A stretch of 64,000 nt of DNA from Verticillium longisporum (lineage: Eukaryota; Ascomycota; Sordariomycetes; Glomerellales; Plectosphaerellaceae): assembly GCA_019188255.1 (NCBI GenBank), contig JAETXT010000009.1, positions 3,596,001 to 3,660,000 on the forward strand, given 5' to 3'. Below are positions 24,901 to 36,250 of the stretch, one piece after another; position 1 is the stretch's first letter, and every line of letters starts with the position of its first letter. The notes beneath the pieces were generated by a model. The model did no database searches, was not told the origin of the DNA, and was given only the letters and a program-made list of their open reading frames with translations. The position numbers were made by a program, and so were the translations under genes.

Positions 24901-25564
24901 CATTGGAATATGCGCATTGGAAGATCGTGTTCTACCCTTGTTGATGTCAAGAGTTCGTGATTGTAACATGATTCGCTAGGTACACAGGGGGTCATGACAT
25001 GTGAAGGCTGCATGTAAGAAGCAATCACATCACAAAGGGGTCTGGGCATCAACGGCAAGCTCTTAAATCCTATTACTTCACCGGGACTATCTCCGTTACG
25101 TAAGTCCCGCACGTTAGTGAACTGTGGTGATGGGAACAGTGAACTTTCAGATTTATGGCGAGCTCCACGCTTTCGCTACGAAGGGAGAAAGCTCTTCGAA
25201 CTAAGGTCAGAAAACTGTATAGCCCCTCCTTGCTTCAACCCGCCGTCTAGATATCAGTGCTAGACGCAACACTGTTCCGCAGTCAATCTTTTAATTTCGA
25301 TCAGCACATCCCGGAGTGACACTGGAAACACTGATTCCTTGAGCAGAAGCTTGTGTGTCAATCGTGTCCGCACGGAAGTCACCCACGGACCCAGATACAT
25401 GCGGGTGCATCACACCATCACGGATGAAACCAGGATCTGTCGGCGCAATGCCTGTCCAGAGACATCTAATGGCATGGGTCATATCCAGGGGGCTAGAGTT
25501 ACCCCTCCTTTTGCGCACTATCCTTCTTCTCCGCGTGGTTTGCCCGTGCTAGGTGAATGGAGAG
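21924..25564. other. Gene-poor stretch, no supported gene
   Basis: These 3.6 kb have near-normal composition with CpA and TpG present, so they are not RIPed. Only short frames occur on either strand, none with a recognisable motif, signal peptide or plausible intron chain. The first 150 bases are presumably the 3' untranslated region of the NRPS-like gene. I found no tRNA-like or long inverted-repeat structure by eye. The boundary to TA-rich DNA near 25,565 is sharp. Confidence 0.5.
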
Positions 25565-25787
25565 CTAATAATACTCTAGAGCGTTTACGTTATGATAGCG
25601 GTAATAATAGTATAGCTATTAAGAGAGCTATTAATAGCGAATAGTATAGCTATAATTACGGAACTTATTAATATTAGTTATAAAGGTTAATATAGCGAAG
25701 AGAATACTATATATAGGAGTTATAAGGAGTTAGAGTCTTATAACTACTCTAGTAGCTTAAATAAAAGCTAAACTATAATAATATATA

Positions 25788-25835
25788 ACGTGCATGATAA
25801 GCAAGTGGGCCAAACAAGCAAGTGGGCCACCTGAC
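25788..25835 (+). repeat. Left TIR of Pogo copy 1
   Basis: Perfect inverted match to 27,600-27,647. It contains the direct repeat AAGCAAGTGGGCCA twice, 17 bases apart. Confidence 0.95.
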
Positions 25836-25886
25836 GACGAAAACGCGACCTTCTTACGTTAACCATTAATTCCTCCACCAACAACG

Positions 25887-27540
25887 ATGTCTCCGCCCTC
25901 ACAAGAACGTCAATTACAGCTTGCTCTTCAGGCTATTCAAAATGACCCAGATCTCAGTATACGCGCTGCGACAAATATCTTTGGTGTTCCCCGAATGACC
26001 TTGACGCGTCGACTACGCGGTATTACTTCGCAACGCGACAGGATCCCCCTCAATCGAAATTTGACGGAGCTCGAGGAGTTAACGATTGTTCAATACATAC
26101 TTGAGCTAAATTCCCGAGCATTTCCTCCCCGGCTTTGTGAGGTTGAAGATATGGCTAATCGACTGCTAGCCGACCGCGACGCGCCGAGTGTCGGGAAGCG
26201 CTGGGCCTCAAACTTCGTCAGGCGACAACCAGAGCTTAAGACGCGTTTCTTTCGCAGATATGACTATCAGAGAGCCCAATGCGAAGATCCCGAGGCAATT
26301 CGCGATTGGTTCGCGCTCGTAAAGAACACAATCGCCAAATACGGTATCGCGGAGCCTGATATCTATAACTTCGATGAGACTGGGTTTATGATGGGCGTTA
26401 TCGGGTCCGGAATGGTCGTTACGAACGCCGAAAGACGTTCTAATACGAAAATGGTCCAACCAGGAGGTCGGGAATGGGTGACAGTGATCCAAGGCGTTGG
26501 CGCAGACGGGTGGTGTGTCCCGCCGTTCATCATTATGGCGGGCAAAAATCACCTCTCAAGCTGGTACGAAGACAGCCCTCTACCTCACGACTGGGTAATC
26601 GCTACGACAGACAAAGGCTGGACAACAAATGAGAAAGGTCTAGAATGGATTCAGCATTTTGACAAGCATACCAAGCCCCGTCGGTCGGCCGGATATCGCC
26701 TCCTTATCCTAGATGGGCACCAAAGTCACCATTCCGTTGAGTTCGAGCTCTACTGCAAGGAAAACAACATCATTACGCTATGCATGCCTCCCCATTCATC
26801 TCACCTACTTCAACCTCTTGATGTTGGCTGTTTTGGCCCGCTAAAGCAGGCCTACGGTCGGCAAATTGAGAAGAAGATGAGGGCAGGTACAAGCCACATC
26901 ACGAAGGAGGACTTCTTTCCCGCGTTTTTCGCAGCTTTCAAAGAAGCTATGACGGAAAGGAATATCAAGGGGGTTCAGAGGTGCTGGGCTTGTCCCAATG
27001 AGCCCCGAAATTGTGGTTTCAAAGCTGGATGTGAAGCTACGGACACCGACGCCCGTCGAGGGGGTCCCCGATACATCAGAACCTTGGGTCTCCCAAACGC
27101 CTCACAACCCGATTGAAGCTAGCTGTCAGTCAGAGTTTATTAAAGGTCGAATCGCCCGACACCAAGGAAGCTCTCCGACGTCGATTCTTAACGCTATAGA
27201 CCACTTTACCAAGGGGACGCGTGGAATCATGCATCAACTCGCCCTATTGAAGTCGGAGAACCAGATCCTTCGAGACGAGAACGCGACACTCAGCAAGCGT
27301 CGGAGAGCTAAGAAAACACGTCTCAGGCAAGGAGGGAGTCTAACTCTAGGTGAGGGACAGGAGATACAAACCAATATCGAGGTTCAGGTCCAGATAAATG
27401 AGGAAACGCGTCAGAGAAGCAGTCGCCAACCAAGGGACGGGACGAAGAAACGGCGCTGCGGTGTCTGCGGCGAGCCTGGACATAATGCGCGAACTTGTCA
27501 GCTGGAGACGAGGGCTTCTGAAGAAGAGGATTTCAAGTAG
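25887..27540 (+). pseudogene. Pogo/Fot1 transposase, copy 1, one frameshift
   Basis: Cut-and-paste transposase of the Tc1/mariner-Pogo group. The N terminus carries a psq-type helix-turn-helix (about residues 5-50) and a CENP-B-type DNA-binding region with VGKRWASNFVRRQPEL. The DDE_1 catalytic triad is D163 (NFDETGF), D276 (LILDGHQSHH) and D312 (LQPLDVGCFGPLK). The frame is interrupted at the G-run 26,969-26,973: one extra G (or two missing) separates NIKG from FRGAGLVP. With that corrected the protein would be 550 residues. The C-terminal part has a basic coiled segment (HQLALLKSENQILRDENATL) and a CCHC zinc knuckle, CGVCGEPGHNARTC. Apart from the frameshift it looks intact. The break could be a real inactivating indel or a homopolymer sequencing error. 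Confidence 0.9.
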
Positions 27541-27599
27541 TTTCAATTGATTTAAGGCGTTAGGGTTCACCGGGATGCTGCTGTCGTCGCATGGTCGTG

Positions 27600-27647
27600 G
27601 TCAGGTGGCCCACTTGCTTGTTTGGCCCACTTGCTTATCATGCACGT
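27600..27647 (-). repeat. Right TIR of Pogo copy 1
   Basis: Perfect inverted match to the left TIR at 25,788-25,835, followed by the TA target duplication at 27,648-27,649. Confidence 0.95.
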
Positions 27648-29802
27648 TAATCGTATTAATTAGGAGATCTATATTTCCTAGTACTAAGATCTTTAGATAC
27701 TAGCTTATAAGAGAAGTAAAAGGCCTCCTTTAAGCCCTATATAAGAAATTAAGATTAATAATTTAAGGATATAGTAATTAGGAGAAGATAACCCTATTAA
27801 TATAATCGCTTACGATTATACGCTATAATTAACGATTAATCCTAGCGATTACCCTAATACTATAGTAACGTAGCTACTAGTTAATGCTCCGTAATATTAA
27901 TTAAGCCTATACTTAGAGCACTATAGATCTATTATATAACGTTCTCCTATATATTCCTAAAGAGCTATAATATAGATACTTTAATAGAATCGTCTTCTAT
28001 ATTATAATGCCGCTCTATAGTATTATAGAATTAGGTCTCTATTAATTTATAATCTATTAACGCTATTATAGAGAGCGCTTAAATGCTATTCTAATAGGCT
28101 ACGATCTAGATTTACTTCTAATTAGAGCTAGAGAGAGCTTTAGACTAATCGGAATATAGATTAACGATACCTTTAACTTTAGAGAGCCCGCATTTATATA
28201 AAAGGAATAAATAGAGCTCGAAAGCGCTAGCTTCTAAGTAAAGCCTACTTCTATCCTTAATATAGGATCTAATAGCGTCTTTAATAGCTATATTATTAAA
28301 GTTAGAATTAAAGATCTTATAATTTAATAGAAAGGCTAAAGTAATCGCCTAGAGCTAGTAACCCTAGGGATAGCGAGCTTAAAGTAGGAATATATTACTT
28401 AAAGAGCTTATAATACCTATATTACTTCAACCTATTAACTAGAAATAGCCTTCGACTTCTCTATTATAGCTTAAGCTAAGAACCTATAAGAGGATAACTT
28501 TAAATAGCTTAATAAATATATATAATAGTAGATCGCTAATATAAGCTATAGCCTAAATTATATATACCTAGATCTCTTAATAGGCTAACTTTATATATTT
28601 ATTAATAGCTCCTTTACTAATAATAAAGACCTAAGTTTATAGATCGGATTCGTTATCCTCCTTAATAATAAACGTTCCTACGATTAGGAGAACGCCTTTA
28701 TAATATATAATAATATCCTCTATTAGCAATCTATTAAATATAAATAGATTATATATTTAATTCTAGCTAGCGAGATCTATAAGATAATTAATAGCTTTAA
28801 CGTAGCTTATATCCTTAAATAGATACTCTAAGAGATCTATAAATACTTAGAACTACTACTCCTACAGATAATTATCTATACTAATAGCTACTCCCTCTAC
28901 TAATACTTAATTTAATTAAGTATAATAATAAAGAAACGCTTAATAATAGATCTTATAGTATTATAGTAAAACTATAAAGAACGTAAAATCGACGAAATTT
29001 ATTAGATCGCTAGAGGCGATAACCCTATAGATTTAATAATTAAAGGAGCGCTAAACTAGGTACTAGAAGCGCTAATAAGCTCTAACGAAGTTATAATTAG
29101 GATTAAAGGATAAGTTAAACGTTAAGAAAAGAATAGTTAAAGGGTAAAGGCAATTAATATTAATAAAAATATAATAAAGCCTAAAAACGAGTACCCTAGA
29201 AGTAAAAACGATAACTTTATAATTAATAAAATAGTAAAATAACCGTTCTATAAAGCGGACTAGGCCTCGGAATCCGAAGAATCCGAGTTTAACTATTCTA
29301 GCGAATCCTATTAGAAATAGTTAAAGAGCTATAGAGCTATAGCCCGCCTAGCCGCCTTATAGTCGGTATTATAAAGACTATCGAGGTCCTTATTAGGGTC
29401 GTTACCCCCCTTTACCTCCTCCTCCTTAGTAATTATTAATATACCCTTTATAATAATACGCTACTTCTCTATATCCTATATCCCCTATTAATTAATTATA
29501 TAATTAGATAATTAAGGAAATAATAGAGAAGAGAGCTTATTAATTTATTATTCTTATCCTAGGCGGCTAAAAACTTTATAATAGGCTTAAACGCCCTAAC
29601 TAGATTATAGATAATAATCGTTAAAGCTATAAATACCGGAAAATAGAGATTATAGAAGCTTATATCAGTTTATAAGAGTACTTAGAAGTATATTTATAAT
29701 AATAGGAACCCTTAGGCTCTAAATCGTAATATATACTATTAGCGTTAGTTTTAGTTTACTTACTAGTAAGATAAGACTTTAAATACCCTAAATAGGGGAC
29801 CT

Positions 29803-30988
29803 TACGAATATTACTATATATATACGCTATATCCTAGATTAGTAGCTCCTACGATTAATACTAACTAAGTTCTTACGCTTCGCTGCTCTCTTAGTAGGAG
29901 GGGTAATAGGTATAGGGGTTTTACGCTTAAATAGCATTATCGAGGCTAGGAAGAGAGAAAGAGGGAGAGAGAGAGAGTAATAAAAAGGGGGATTTATTAA
30001 TTATCGGAGCTCTAAAATAGTAAATTAAGCTAGCTAATCTAAAAATAAAGAAGTCGATATAGGGAAAGGGAAAAGTAAATAGAATAGAGTTATTATAATT
30101 TATTAATTAGATATATAGATCTATAGAGTATAGTATTTACTAGATTAGCTAAATAGGATCTATTAATTCTATTTAAATAGTTTAATTCTATTATTCTCTT
30201 TCGAAGGCGGTTTAATTCTATTATTCTAATAGGAAAGCTAATAAAGGAGAATAATAATTATTCTTTTACTTTCTATTAATATACTAGCAATTTAGAGGTA
30301 TTAAGAGTATATATTTAGTTATTATAAGAGCGCTATTTAATTACCTATTATACTATTAGATTATTATTCATTTCCTTTATTAAAGGGATTTAACTACCTA
30401 TTCCTATTATTTAAATTATAATTTAATTTATTTCCTTAAAGAGCTATTTATAAGTAATTCTACTACTCTAAGGCATTAGGAACTAGGGACTTAATGCTTA
30501 TAGGAATAGTAGGATTAAGCTACGTTTTCCTTATCCTATTCATTATTCTCTTATTATTAATTATTCACTTTAAGGCTAAAAGAATAGATCTAATGCACTG
30601 AAGATTAGAGATTGGAAGCGTATTAGAGCGGCTATCGACCCTAATAATAGCTCCTAATATTAGTTCTTACGGCTATTCTATCTATAAAGAAAAGAGAGCT
30701 AGTATTAAACTAATATTAGGGGGTTCCCTAGGGTAGTAATCTCGGTAGGGGATTATTAATATAGTAATTACTGTAGCTAGGATTTATAGCTCTTAGGAGT
30801 ACGTAAATCATAGCTTACGTAATCGGTGAATTAGATAGGTATATCTAACTTATATAGGTAGTAGTAATTTAGAGAGAGATTATTAACTATATTATAAGAC
30901 TTATATTACCTATTCTACCTATTCAGAGCTCTCAGGCATAGCTAAAGCAATGAAACGGGGTTTATATAAGCAGTAAAGCCCTCTTAAT
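29803..30988 (+). repeat. LTR of Copia family A, first of a tandem pair
   Basis: About 1.17 kb that recurs directly at 30,986-32,178 and inverted at 46,369-47,515 and 60,350-61,545. Shared landmarks are the CTCTCTTAGTAGGAGGGGTA segment, a GA-rich purine tract near 29,949-29,978, and an end reading AAAGCCCTCTTAATA. Limits are by eye. Confidence 0.7.
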
Positions 30989-32178
30989 AACTATATATAT
31001 ATACTATATACTAGGATTAATAGCTCTTATAATTAATACTAATTATATTCTTATACTTAGCTACTCTCTTAATAGGAGGGGTAATAAGCGTAGGGGCTTT
31101 ATATTTAGGAGGTATTATTAAGGCTAGGATAAGAGAGAAAGAGAGAGAGAGAGAGTAATAAAAAGGGGGAATTAATAATTATTAGAGCTCTAAAATAGTA
31201 GATTAGGCTAGCTAATCTTAAAATAAAGAATTATTAAAGGGAAGAGGGAAAATAAAAGGAATAGAGTTACTATAACTTATTAATTAGATATATAGATCTA
31301 TAGAATATAGTATTTATTAAACTAGCTTAATAGGATCTATTTATTCTATTTAAGTAATTTAATTCTATTATTCCTATTAAAGGTAGTTTAATTCTATTAT
31401 TCTTATCGAAAAGCTAATAAAGAAGTAATAATAATTATTCTTCTACCCTCTATTAATATATTAGTAATTTAGAGACTTTAGGAGCTTATATCTAGCTATT
31501 ATAAGAGTACTAAGTAATTAGCTATTATACTATTTAATTAGTATTTATTTCCTTTATTAAAGGGTTTAAATGCTTATTCCTATTATTTAATTATAATTTA
31601 ATTTATTTCCTTAGAGAGCTATTTAATAGCTAGTTTAGCTAATCTATAGAGCTAGGGACTAAGGGATCTAGTATTTACCGGAATAGTAGTATTAAGCTAT
31701 ATTTTCCTTATTCTATCTATTATCCTCCTATTATTACTTATTTACTTATTTATTTATTATTTTATAGACTAGGGATCTAATATATTAGAGATTAGAGAAT
31801 TATAAGCGTATTAGAGTAGCTATTAACCTAGGTAATAGCTTCTAATATTAATTCTATAGTAATCCTATCTATAAAGAAAAGAGAGCTAGTATTGAATTAA
31901 TATTAAGGAATCGCCTAGGGCGGTAATTACTATATAGGATTTACTAATATAGTAATTACTAGGGCTAGGATTTATAGCTCTTAGGAATACGTAATTCATA
32001 GCTTTTATAATTAATGAATTAGATAGGTATATCTAATTTACGTAGGTAGTAGTAATTTAGAGAGATAGTATTAATAATTATTATAAGTCTTATATTATTA
32101 ACCCTACCTATTTAGAGCTCTTAGGTATAGCTAAAGTAATAAATTAGGGTTTATATAAATAGTAAAGCCCTCTTAATA
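30986..32178 (+). repeat. LTR of Copia family A, second of a tandem pair
   Basis: It is colinear with the preceding LTR from the ATATATATAC start through the GA-tract (about 31,130-31,157) to the AAAGCCCTCTTAATA end, with scattered TA-type differences. No internal retrotransposon region lies between the two LTRs. Confidence 0.7.
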
Positions 32179-32560
32179 ATAATATTAATATTTCTTTAAA
32201 ATTATTAGAATCCTCCTATTTTAGACTATTATTACCCTTTAAAAGAGAAATATTATAAAAAGGGTAGGATATTTAATCGGAATAAATTAACTTTATATTA
32301 CAATAATAGGTTTAAGCCTTTATAGGATAGAAAGGACTTACTATTATAATATTAATTCGTAAATCTTATTATACGAAATTATATAAAGTTATATAAACTC
32401 ATTTATTATTAAATAGTTTTAAAGGTAAAATAATCTATACGATTTTATACTTAGTTTATTAAATAATATCTTATTAATAGCATTTAATAGGCTAGAAAGC
32501 ACTACTCTACTACTAGATAGATCTATATAAGGGTCTATAAGGTAGGGGGGTAGGCCTAGT
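32179..32560. other. TA-rich RIPed DNA, no feature recognised
   Basis: This fills the space between the tandem LTRs and the pectin lyase island. It nearly lacks CpA and TpG. No coding remnant could be matched. Confidence 0.5.
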
Positions 32561-33003
32561 TATTGATTTTTGGAAAATTTGGGTTTTAAGCCAGTTCGGC
32601 CTGCAGTCTTCTATAGTGAGACCCTCCCCATCTCGAATTTGCGAATATTGCTATGGCTCGAAAGGATAGCCTTTTGCCCGGATAATTCCGATAACTATAC
32701 GTGCAGTCTGCTATATAAGGTGCATTACTTGCTACGATATGTTTTTCTTCCTTTGTGTTTTCATAATGTCAGTCAAGAATATTAGGAATGAATCTCGTGG
32801 AATTTTAATATGTACGCCTTCCTCGCTTTATAGAAGATTTGCTAAAGAGAATAAAGTTTTCACAGAATAGAAAGGGGGCTCCCCAGAGTGTCATGCTGAC
32901 CGACCATGCGTCTCTCAGCCAGTCGGTCAATGCTCACATCGAGCCCGACATGGCCGGCTTGCCTGCATGTATCTCATCTCACATCTCACAATGAGCAAGC
33001 TCT
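32561..33003. other. 3' flank of the pectin lyase gene
   Basis: Normal-composition sequence beginning near TATTGATTTTTGG and holding no supported gene. It is the downstream side of the pectin lyase (minus-strand reading) and probably includes its 3' untranslated region. It marks the left edge of the non-RIPed island. Confidence 0.5.
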
Positions 33004-34188
33004 TTAGTAACGGACCCAGCGGCCACGGATGGAGCGGGCCTTGAGCCTCTTGGGGCCGACCGACGAGGAGATGATGCTCGAAACCTGGCTGGCGGCGACA
33101 GGCTTGACGAGGAAGCTCTTGCTCTTGGCCAGAGTGCTGAGCGCGCTGGTAGTCTTCAGTGAGAGAAGGGCGCCGCTGCCAGAGGCCTTGTTGACCTCGC
33201 ACGCGCGGCCAAGGAACGAGGAGCAAGCAGATGCGGCGGCGCTGTCGGGGACGTTGTACACGGTGCCCTTGTTGCTGCTGGAGGTGAAGGGGGTCTTGAC
33301 GGTCTCGAAGACGTTGCCCTCGATAAGAGCAGTGGCTCCAGAGTAAATGTCAAAGGCGTGGCCCTGCATGTTCTTGAAGTAGTTGTTGGTTGCCTGGAAG
33401 GTTCCGGTAGTACCATCCCGGCCGAGCTTGGGGGCGCGGCCGGAGACGTCGTGGTAGAAGTTCCTGTCCAGGGTGACGCGGTCGCCCTTGCCGTAGAACA
33501 TCATGGTCCAGTAGTGGTCGCCGTTGCAAGAAGCAGAGGTCGTCGTCTGGCCATCGAACTCGCTGTTCGAGACTGTCACGCGAGATCCATCGGACTGGGT
33601 GACGATGAACATGCGGCCAACGAGGGAGATCTTTATGTGATCGATCCAGACGCCGTCGTTGCCGCCCTGGAGGTCGATAGCATCACCAGCCCAAACGATA
33701 CTAGGGTTGAGGTTGCGGATCTCGAGGCCCTGGATGATAATGTTCTCGGCGTCCTTCTTGATCTGGAGACCCTTGCCGTTGAGGACGCCGGCACCGCTGC
33801 CAATAATGCTCTTGTTGCTGCCAACAATGAGGGGCTCGAGTCCGGCCTTGTCGTACTTGATGGAGCTGACAGCGACGTTGTCGGAACCTCCGCACGAGAG
33901 GGTTCCAAGGTAGAGTTGACCTCCGTTCTTGGCGCTGCAAGACTTACGGTCGCAGCCGGAACCCGTGGCCTTGGAGCCGGTGAAGTCCCAGGTCTTGTTG
34001 ATAACGATGGTGCGGGGCACATCGTCAGCCAGAAGCTTGGCCAACTCGCTGGCAGACGTGGGTGTGACGGCCTTGGCGGAGCCCCCGCCAGTGACGCCGG
34101 TAGCGAAGCCATAGGCCTTGCCGACGACGGTCTTGGCGGTAGCCGCCGTAGCTATGAGCATGGCGCCGAGGAGGTAGTTGAGATGCAT
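33004..34188 (-). CDS. Secreted pectin lyase, polysaccharide lyase family 1
   Basis: An intronless 394-residue protein that would cleave methyl-esterified pectin by beta-elimination outside the cell. Residues 1-18 (MHLNYLLGAMLIATAATA) are a clear signal peptide. The rest is a right-handed beta-helix of family PL1 with VWAGDAIDL (165-173), WIDH (181-184), VGRMFIV (190-196), CNGDHYW (221-227) and SGRAPKLG (249-256). The probable catalytic arginine is R251. R192 stands where pectate lyases carry a calcium-binding acid, which favours pectin lyase over pectate lyase. The frame is complete from ATG to stop and the length is normal. The gene is GC-rich with normal CpA/TpG and sits alone in a RIPed desert. 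Its immediate upstream DNA turns TA-rich within about 75 bases of the ATG, so expression may be impaired. Host-plant or litter degradation is the likely role. Confidence 0.93.
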   Translation of the reverse strand: MHLNYLLGAMLIATAATAKTVVGKAYGFATGVTGGGSAKAVTPTSASELAKLLADDVPRTIVINKTWDFTGSKATGSGCDRKSCSAKNGGQLYLGTLSCGGSDNVAVSSIKYDKAGLEPLIVGSNKSIIGSGAGVLNGKGLQIKKDAENIIIQGLEIRNLNPSIVWAGDAIDLQGGNDGVWIDHIKISLVGRMFIVTQSDGSRVTVSNSEFDGQTTTSASCNGDHYWTMMFYGKGDRVTLDRNFYHDVSGRAPKLGRDGTTGTFQATNNYFKNMQGHAFDIYSGATALIEGNVFETVKTPFTSSSNKGTVYNVPDSAAASACSSFLGRACEVNKASGSGALLSLKTTSALSTLAKSKSFLVKPVAASQVSSIISSSVGPKRLKARSIRGRWVRY

Positions 34189-34262
34189 GGTTGTAATGAA
34201 GAATAGATGGTGCGCGCGGCAGTATTAATATAAGGGGGCTAGTCGTCGAGCGTCTCGCTAGG
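34189..34262 (-). promoter_or_regulatory. Short remaining promoter of the pectin lyase gene
   Basis: On the minus strand a TATA-like TTATATTAATA (complement of 34,223-34,233) lies about 35-45 bases before the ATG. The normal-composition DNA ends near 34,262, where TA-rich RIPed sequence starts, so any distal promoter elements have been mutated or were never present. Confidence 0.45.
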
Positions 34263-34473
34263 ACGAGGCCTTGAATATATTATTACTAGATAAAGAGCGA
34301 GAATAAGGGAAATATTATAAAGGCTCTTTATACCCCTTTATAATAGAAGAAATAAAGTCGTATATAAGCCTCCCTATAAACTAGCTACTAAGGTATAGCC
34401 TTAGCTTTATAGCTTAGCTAGGTATAACCTATAATAATACCCCTTTTATATAGATTATATATTATAGTTATTA

Positions 34474-35155
34474 TTATTTAAGGTTCTAGGCAATAACCGA
34501 AAGTAATATTATCTTAATAGGTAAGGGGATAATAGAGAGATAAATAGATAAAGGGATATAAGAGGAAGGGAGAGATAGAAGTCGTCGTATCTTGAGAAGG
34601 AGATATTAGATAGAGGGACGGATTGAAGATCTTAGTAGCCCTGATTTTTAGCTATAGAATAGTATATTTTTCGATAGGAATGGAGGTAGGCGTTATCGGA
34701 AGGAATTAATATAAGTACTCGGATTAATCCTAAGGGAGGTATAGCCTATCTTAGAAGATATCCATTTATAATAGTTAAGGGTATTAAAATTAAATAGGAA
34801 TTACTATATAATAGGAAGTAACGATTTTACGTAAAAATAAAGATATATTATTATTCTAAAAACCCTAAAAAGTAGATTAGGGGAATTGCTCTATACCTAA
34901 TAGACTAACCCTTAGGGACTAGGCGTAGATAAAGCGTACAGGCTACTTCTAGATCTATAGGGAAGTGGAGTCGGTTCTACTCTAGCTTATTAATTAAGCT
35001 AATAAGAGATAAGAGAAGTTAAACGGTTATTATTACTTAATAGTTCTATAAAATTATAAAAAATTATATTATTATATAGGTCCGCTTTTTCTCTTTCTAA
35101 TGAAACCGGGTAGGGTAGAAAGGTATAGCTTAGCGATAAGGTAATAAGGAGTAGC
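34474..35155 (-). repeat. Solo or truncated LTR of Copia family B
   Basis: Inverted relative to the two LTRs of the complete family-B element at 52,095-58,476. Shared landmarks include GGTTCTAGGCAATAACCGAAA, ATATAAGAGGAAGGGAGAGA and GGGACTAGGCGTAGATAAAG. It keeps a few CpA and TpG sites near 35,100, so it is slightly less decayed than its relatives. No matching internal region adjoins it. Confidence 0.65.
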
Positions 35156-36250
35156 TAATTAGGGAAACGGATATTAGCTAGACTCGTTATAAGGACCCTT
35201 AAAGGGATATATATTATTAATCTAATACTATATATTCAAGGACCTATCTTTTTCTTAAATAACTACTTTATTACGTTAATTAGTTAAGGTTATTACGAGC
35301 CCTACTTTAATTAGTACTCCGAGGCAGATTATCTCTCTTATATACCTTTAATATAGTCTATTAGCTTAATTAGACCCCTTAAACGAGGTTAGATTTAGTC
35401 TTAATATAAAAGACTTATTAAAAGACTTAAATAGAGAATAGTAGCTAGACTATTAGATAAATACTATTATAAGAGAAGTAAAAAGGATTATAGAATAAAA
35501 TAGATAAACTAATAGATACGATTAGATAATAATAATAGACCGATTAGGGTAATAGATAAGGTTATTAGTCTAGAAGAGTATAAAGGAGCCCGTAAAACTT
35601 CTACTTATTATTAACTGAATAAGAATCTAATAATATAATAGGCTTTAGCTTTAGGTTCTACTAATTAGGGGAAGAAAGGAAGTTATCTTATCTCGCTTAA
35701 CCTAATAGTAGCTAGTTATTAAAGTAATACTATAACTTTATAAATATATAAGACTTATAAATAATATATATAGCTAATTAGCTATATATATAATATAAAT
35801 AATATAAATAGTAGATAAGCCTTATATATAAATAATATAAATAGTAGATAAGCCTTATATATAAATAATATAAATAATAGACGAGCTTTATATATAAATA
35901 ATATATATAGCTAACTAGCTATATATATAATATAATTAATCTATAATAATTATATTCCCCTAATTATAATATTAGGACCCTATAATAGATTATATAATAC
36001 TAAGATAGGGGAGGCTATAATAAAGCTTATATAAAGCAACTTAATTCCTTAAAGAAATAATAATAAATAATAGACCCTAATTAATAGCTAAAGAAGGTAA
36101 AGGTAAATAACCTAGCCTTAGAACCCTTATAATAACTAATTAAGGGAATAAACCTATACTTATTATAGCTAATACCTAAGTTTACTTATAAAAAGGGGCT
36201 TTTATTATTTATAAAGAGCATTCTTATAAGGATAATAGGTCCTCGCCTAT
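35156..36250. other. TA-rich RIPed DNA upstream of the Gypsy element
   Basis: No coding remnant is matched. It contains the 33-base tandem repeat at 35,806-35,904 and could include an unrecognised Gypsy LTR or leader. Confidence 0.45.
35806..35904 (+). repeat. Three tandem copies of a 33-base unit
   Basis: The unit starts AAATAGTAGATAAGCCTTA and is repeated three times; the third copy has a few changes (GACGAGCTTT). The array is bracketed on both sides by near-palindromic TATAGCTAATTAGCTATA and TATAGCTAACTAGCTATA. Confidence 0.8.

Larger units (their letters stand above)
25788..27647 (+). mobile_element. Pogo/Fot1-type DNA transposon, copy 1 (1,860 bp)
   Basis: Perfect 48-base terminal inverted repeats lie at 25,788-25,835 and 27,600-27,647, beginning ACGTGCATGATAAGC. 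TA duplications flank it at 25,786-25,787 and 27,648-27,649, the typical Pogo target. Each TIR holds two copies of AAGCAAGTGGGCCA, likely transposase-binding repeats. The composition is normal with abundant CpA and TpG, unlike the RIPed DNA on both sides, so it arrived after RIP or has escaped it. Confidence 0.95.
25565..30988 (+). mobile_element. Copia family A, copy 1: truncated, RIPed, split by a Pogo element
   Basis: TA-rich DNA with almost no CpA or TpG. Ignoring RIP-type stops, 28,730-29,150 on the plus strand reads as the end of a Copia-type RNase H (YTDSYSLYQYL, then RLIIDL, RKIDEIYQI, DNPIDL). The two flanks of the Pogo insertion (25,565-25,785 and 27,650 onward) align with continuous sequence in copy 2, so the Pogo landed inside this copy. 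No integrase is present, so the 5' half is missing. The copy ends in the LTR at about 29,803-30,988. Coordinates are approximate. Confidence 0.65.

Noticed and set aside
26940..27000. Programmed ribosomal frameshifting in the Pogo transposases
   Set aside because: The two copies need shifts of opposite sign and share no slippery heptamer; homopolymer indels explain both.
29800..32180. CRISPR-like or satellite array
   Set aside because: The repetition is two long LTR copies, not short repeats with spacers, and the organism is a fungus.
32570..32785. 71-codon plus-strand frame downstream of the pectin lyase
   Set aside because: No motif or homology signal; most likely chance in the 3' flank.
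33358..34206. 282-codon plus-strand frame opposite the pectin lyase
   Set aside because: Antisense shadow: low-complexity Val/Ala/Gly/Glu sequence caused by the GC-rich codons of the real gene.
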